A DNA stretch of 64,000 bases from Vitis vinifera (lineage: Eukaryota > Streptophyta > Magnoliopsida > Vitales > Vitaceae): contig NC_081822.1 in NCBI RefSeq assembly GCF_030704535.1, positions 35,199,501 through 35,263,500 on the forward strand, written 5' to 3'. Below, piece by piece: positions 58,991 to 64,000 of the stretch (position 1 is the first letter of the stretch; every line of letters begins with the position of its first letter). The translations under genes were made by a program, and so were the position numbers. The notes below the pieces were generated by a model that had not been told where the DNA came from, did no database searches, and saw only the letters and a program-made list of their open reading frames with translations.

Positions 58991-60735
58991 AAACAAAAAA
59001 GAATTCCTTGCTTGATTTATTTTGATTGTGGCAATATATACAAGTACATCAAATAGTCTATAAATTACATTGATTAAACAACTATTGAAAGGCTGGTCAA
59101 TCAAAAGGAAAAAAATTATGTTAATGTTAGGGATGATTGAAAGGAAAGTAATTCAAATAATTTAGGTAGTGACAACAGTATTGAACTTTCTATTATGATA
59201 CTTAATCAATAAGATTTGGACTCATAATATATAACATGCACTCTAACATCCTTACTCGCGTCTAGGCTCACTTGAGGTTACATGTTGATTTAATAAATTG
59301 GGAAACAAATATATATATAATGATAAGATTCAAACATATGACCTCCAACCAAATGAAGCTCTAATACCATATGGAATAATCAATGTTCCTAAAAATTTAA
59401 GTTTGAAGAATTATGCTCACAATGAATACTATGCACTCTAACAAAATCAATGCCAATAGTCTATTCTCCAATTATCAATCTAAAAATTCTTTAAAAATTA
59501 ATGTAACTTCCGATAGTGTTTTTTGGCAGATGCATGTCATTTTCTTGATAAGAAAATTTTAACTACACACCTAGCAAAAGCTCCTAAGTTAAAAAAACTA
59601 CCCAAGTTTCTAAGAAAAAGAAACAACTAGCAATTAAAATTTATAAATTACTCTCACACATGCACGTTGGGTAGGACACAGTTTTGTGCAAATTTGAAAA
59701 TATAAAACAAATAAAAGGTCACATTCATATTGAAGGTTAGAGAATGAGGATCTCTTATTTAAAATCTTAAAGAATATCTTAAGTAGTTTTAAAAAATATA
59801 AATGTAGGAGAGCTGAAACATATGGTTTTTTTTATACATGCAACAACTTTAAACAACTATGGATTTTAAAATTTGAGTCAACTTCTAGTTACCTTGATTC
59901 AAGATTGACCAGCTTTGATGCACTCTTGATCCTGCCATGTCAAATGGGTTTCCTGATTTGGTTCCTCGGGCAGTTACACAATAAAAGTTAATAGAGTACT
60001 ACTAGATCTTCTTCTATTTTTCATTTAAGTAAATCTTTTTTCAATTTTTTTAGTGAGGTCTGAGGAGCATTCTATGTTCGAAGAAAAAAAAATAATGAAG
60101 TTAAATAAAAGTCAATTAATCTAATGAATGTATCAAATTTTATTCATGTGGCATAATGTAAAGGGCTAAGCAAATAAATAAGTAGCCAAGAGGTAACAAT
60201 GTATTTAATTAAAGGTCAAAGATATTAAAAATAAAAATGATAGTAAAATGGGTTTTTTCACGTTTCCATCCCGCTCTTAATAAGAAAAGTTTGAAAAAAA
60301 AAGATAAACTTAAACTAAGTTCAATGTATATTACTTTATCCCTTTTATATATATATAATTATTATTATTATTATTATTATTATTTTTATACATATAAAAT
60401 TAAAAATCATTTCCTATTAAAATAAATTATAAAAATTTATAATATTTATTTTTTATATAATTTAAATTTTTAAAAAATTAAAAAAATAAAAATCAAATGA
60501 ATAGTGGTAGAGCAAGTATGGGAAATTGTCATGTTCTTCCCCATTTAATTATTTTCTTAGGGCAAGATAGTTTGATCTATCTCAAACTTGCATTGTCATC
60601 CCCTATTTAAAATGATCTAATTCCTCTCTGGACGTAAGGTAATTATTTAACATATACTTTTATGATTTTAACCTAAAAATCTCTACCCTTTAGCCTCATA
60701 TATTACATGAGAATTCCATTAAAAAAAAAAAAAAA
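58991..60735. other. AT-rich intergenic DNA
   Basis: Apart from the primer-site remnant and a (TTA)n run at about 60358-60385, no gene, ordered repeat or RNA gene is recognised. Confidence 0.5.
59352..59377 (-). other. Copia-type primer-site remnant
   Basis: The minus strand reads ATGGTATTAGAGCTTCATTT, one mismatch from the TGGTATCAGAGC primer site, followed by GGTTGGAGGTCATATGTTTG, a phrase common just after plant copia/TRIM primer sites. It may belong to the remnant at 58090-58990. Confidence 0.45.
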
Positions 60736-61250
60736 GTAAGAAGCCATAAATCTAACAAATTAATACACGGGTCACATGTTGAGAGAACAGAAAATGAAAT
60801 CTAGCAGCTTCTAGTGGGATGGAGAAAGGTGCTAGTGCAAAGCAAGTGAAAGGCCCAGACCCTTTGCACCAGAAATGGGGGAGTGGATAGGGAAAGAAAG
60901 ATGGTTGGTTGAAACTGCAAATCTCTACACGGGATTGGTGATCTAATATACTCAAATTCAGGGCATTTCTAATCTAGAAAAAAAAAAGGCTAAATATCAA
61001 GGAAAAAAACAAAAGAAAAATAGTAATCTAAAAATAGTAAAAAGCCATATATCTATTAAATTAATGCATGGGACGCGTGTCGAGAAAACCGGCAGTGAAA
61101 TCTAGCGGCTTCTAGTAGGATAGAGAGGTGTAATTGCAAACAAAAAGTGGATCCATGTGCCAATGCACTAAAGGAAATGAGGAAATGGATAGAGAAAGGA
61201 AGATGAATGGTTGCAACTTCAAATCCTTCCATTGGACTGATGATCTAAAA
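60736..61250. repeat. Diverged direct duplication
   Basis: 60736-60950 and 61040-61250 align over about 210 bp: shared AGAAGCCATA/AAAAGCCATA starts, AATCTAGC(A/G)GCTTCTAGT, GGAAATG-GATAG.GAAAG and TGATCTAA ends, at roughly 80% identity with small indels. No coding function recognised. Confidence 0.75.
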
Positions 61251-63073
61251 AAGAAGAAGAAGAACCATACACATGTGATTGTGGACAGTTGCATAGTGGG
61301 GGCCGGTACTCAGAGAATTAAAGAAGCTAGGTTTGTTAGGTTTTTGCAGTGAATTGAGAGAAAAGGCCGAGGGGACTCTCCATGAAAGTCTTGCGATCTT
61401 ATCTCAATGCAAAGTGAAGGAAATGGGTAAGTGCTTTGTGGGTTCATTTCATGGCCAATGAAATTGAGGAGAAGCCCAAGGGTGACGAGGGACAGCTGCA
61501 TTGCATGTGGAGTTAGTTTGATGACATATCGTACCATGCAGTTCAATGACCTTCTCTTTATGGCGCCCACTGTTTCTTGCATTTTGTCCAAAGGGATTCT
61601 CTTTGTTTCACACTATTTTTGGATCAGAAATTTAAACCTTTTTCAACCACCACTCTATCATTTGTCCGGCGTCTTAATACCAAGATGACTAGCAACTGAA
61701 ACTCCTCTCTATCCTTAATATCTACCATATATTTGGAGTGTTTCAATGTGGCTTCTATCCCATCATCATCAATTATTTTGGAGCTATTCCGGTATGTTTG
61801 ATCATTAATTATCATCTTTTCCTGAGTCTTTAATATGTTTTTCATTCTTCTAACTCTCAGTGCTACCAATTCCCATAATTAAGATTTTGAATCCTATCTG
61901 TCTAGCCCTAAAATCAATAAAATTTGGGCCAAAAAAATCATGAAATTGCCAAAGAAAGAGCTTAGTGGTGTTTGCCAAAAATGTGCCCTAGGCCACCTTG
62001 CCATCTAGTTTCGTTTTGTGCACGTAAGCTAAAAATGAGTCTTTAATTTCTTGCAACCACTGGATCTCCACTTCTCCTATCTTAATGCTTCCATGTGTCC
62101 TAGGTCTAGGGCAATATTTTGGAAGATATAAAACTCTCATTTTGTATATGAAGAGAAGTTTTCCTGCATCCCTCAGGAGCCCTTAGTTTCTTAGTTTTTC
62201 TTCTCTTTGATGTTATAAGTTGGTTTAGCGTAGGGTTATAATCCTACTTTTACAGTTAAAAATCATTGTTAAGCTTTCATCTTTATTTATTCAACGCATT
62301 AAATTTGGTTTTTCATAGATAATGTGATTTTCAGTGTTTTTATTTAAAATATTTTTAATAAAAGTGTTTTATTTGAAAGTGTTTTTAAGATAATTATTTA
62401 TAAATTATTTTTTCAAAAACACCATAAATAATTTTTCAATATTTAAAATTATTTCTTAGATTTGAAAAACCTTTCTTAAAATTTGTCAAACACTTAATTC
62501 TTTTTTTTTTTTCAACATTTTTAAAGTAGAAGTATTTTATAAAATTTCTATAAAATGGACTCTAAATACTTGTTCTAGTTTGATTTTATTGCATTTTTTA
62601 AAATTCACAACTCGAATAGATTTAGTTATTGGTAAAGGGGTTCGTAAATCTACTCTCTTGAATTATTTACTTTTGTAGGCATTAATTTTTTGTTAGTACT
62701 TAATCTCCCTCTTTTTATTATTAACACTTGAAGTTTTAAACCTTCACCTAGGATCCAAGGATAGGATACTCAAAGATGAGTATAGGCTAAGTGTTTGTAG
62801 AATAGTTTATGTGAAATTTCAAGATTTGGGCCATGGTAGAAAAAAATGGGCATATTTCTAATTTTAAAAAGAGTAGTAATTTGGTGTAATAATGGGAAGT
62901 TATGTTAGCAATAGCTTTTCAAAAGTGTTTACCATATAAGAAAGTTAATTAAATTTGATAGAGAAAGGCAAAATAGGAGTTATTAGAATAATACAAACGA
63001 AAATTCAATATAGTTATTTAATACAATCAATTATGAAAATTTAGTGAATTTTTTAGATAAAATTAAATAAATT
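61251..63073. other. Intergenic DNA, no recognised gene
   Basis: Short open frames (for example 61431-61688 plus, 61310-61591 minus) overlap on opposite strands and match no family I know. At 62330-62520 an AT-rich block with AAGTGTTTT and AAACACTT ends may be a worn MITE. The rest is featureless. Confidence 0.4.
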
Positions 63074-63407
63074 AGGTATTGTTTGGATACACTTCATTTT
63101 TTTATTTTTAAAAAATAAAAAATAAAAAATAATAGTAATTTTTATATAAAATATAAAAACTCTTCATATAAGAGGTATCGATATATTTTATGTTCCTAAA
63201 ATTTTTTTTTTTTAAATTTTAATTTATAGTGAAAACTTTCTTTTTAAATTTGAGGTAGTAAAAATTTTCTAATACCTAATTTTTTTAATAGTTTTTAAAA
63301 ACCGTCTTGAAGGTAAATTTTTAACACTTCATGCATTTTATATGAGAACTACTATTAATTTTTTTATTTTTAAAAATAAAAAATAAGTAGTACATCAAAC
63401 AAAACCT
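63074..63407. mobile_element. MITE-like inverted-repeat element
   Basis: The left end AGGTATTGTTTGGATACAC.. and the reverse complement of the right end AGGTTTTGTTTGATGTAC.. are related, and the similarity extends inward about 80 bp through an A/T-rich TTTTTTATTTTTAAAAA stretch and ATAGTA.TT. Length 334 bp, noncoding. No clear target duplication, so family and borders are tentative. Confidence 0.5.
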
Positions 63408-64000
63408 CAACTTTTATATAAATAATCAAATATGCTTAGATGATTAATTCTATGGTCTTTTATAAGAGAAAGGAGAGACGGAGAAGAGTAGAGAGAGAAA
63501 GAAAGAAAAAGGGTCCAAAGAATAGTGTTTATGACTTATGAGGTGAGAAAATATGCTATTTTTCTATTGTAAATATGCATAGCTCCTTCAAAATACCTCA
63601 AATTGAAGGGTTAAATGGGCTGGCTAGGCCAGGCCAAAGGCCAGAATTTTGGGCCAATAATGGGTGGGCCCAAACAGTCTGTATATCCACTTCATATCAA
63701 AATATGTCACTTTTATTTATTGAAATAAATGATGACAGTGAAGAAATGAAGATGAAAAAAGATTGCATCACTTGGACTTGAAAATTGAGGTAGTATAGCC
63801 CACCTTCAAAACTGCCTTTGCTTGAATTTCTTAAATTCAAGCAAATGATGTTGGACTGACCGTAACCTAGGAAGACTGCCTTCAAAATCTGTTCATGTTC
63901 AAATTGAACTTATAAGTTTGCTTGAACTCAAGTGGGAAAATTTATAAAAAATAAAAATGGTGTTTTCTAATAACATATTTTAATTGTTTTCAATTGTTTT
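63408..64000. other. Intergenic DNA at right edge
   Basis: A purine-rich stretch (63460-63520), a GGCC-rich stretch with GGCCAGGCCAAAGGCC (about 63628), and AT-rich DNA to the end. No gene recognised. Confidence 0.4.

Noticed and set aside
61310-61688. Overlapping ORFs on both strands
   Set aside because: Mutually antisense short frames without homology I know; probably chance.
1-64000. CRISPR arrays, tRNA or rRNA genes, bacterial operon features
   Set aside because: None seen; the window is plant nuclear DNA with spliced genes and eukaryotic transposons.

Overview
This is a piece of plant nuclear DNA, AT-rich outside genes, with spliced genes, LTR retrotransposons, a hAT transposon and MITEs. 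The TIR-NBS-LRR gene, the five-exon mannanase genes and the style of the transposons point to a woody eudicot. Grapevine (Vitis) is my best guess from general resemblance; no single diagnostic sequence proves it.

Layout. (1) 1-3842, minus strand: a TIR-NBS-LRR immune receptor gene whose last exon or exons lie off the left edge. (2) 6093-10751: a complete hAT transposon with 8-bp target duplications and terminal inverted repeats; its transposase has one nonsense codon. (3) 11520-15720: a degenerate Ty1/copia retrotransposon with both LTRs and five in-frame stops in pol. (4) 16.85-17.83 kb: a scrap of mannanase 3' end beside a scrap matching intron 1 of the immune receptor. (5) 20.9-56.3 kb: a cluster of five full-length copies of a secreted GH5 endo-beta-1,4-mannanase gene plus several fragments. 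Copies 2, 3 and 5 have open reading frames across all five exons. Copies 1 and 4 each carry a 1-bp deletion in a short homopolymer. Three of the copies are the left half of head-to-head pairs. In two pairs the right-hand partner is only an exon-1 stub fused to a copia remnant, so a mannanase/copia chimera was duplicated with the locus. (6) 24918-37200: a 12.3-kb Ty3/gypsy element of Tat-like organisation on the minus strand, inserted into one of those copia remnants (5-bp duplication ACAAT). It has gag, protease, RT, two RNase H regions and integrase, and an opposite-strand extra gene with its own TATA box, introns, coiled coil and poly(A) signal. (7) 53439-54081: a Mutator-type MITE with a perfect 9-bp target duplication. 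(8) 56.4-64 kb: AT-rich intergenic DNA with a minus-strand copia remnant, a diverged direct duplication and a second MITE-like element.

The host genes are unrelated in function: an intracellular immune receptor and cell-wall mannan hydrolases. The mannanase copies share exon boundaries, a TATA element 65-85 bp before the ATG and long stretches of upstream and downstream sequence, so they arose by local segmental duplication followed by transposon damage. I found no tRNA, rRNA or CRISPR-like array. The best candidates for something under-described are the self-contained antisense gene in the gypsy element, a cluster of TGCGAAAT/ATTTCGCA palindromes inside a possible nested insertion in that element, and the duplicated head-to-head mannanase architecture.
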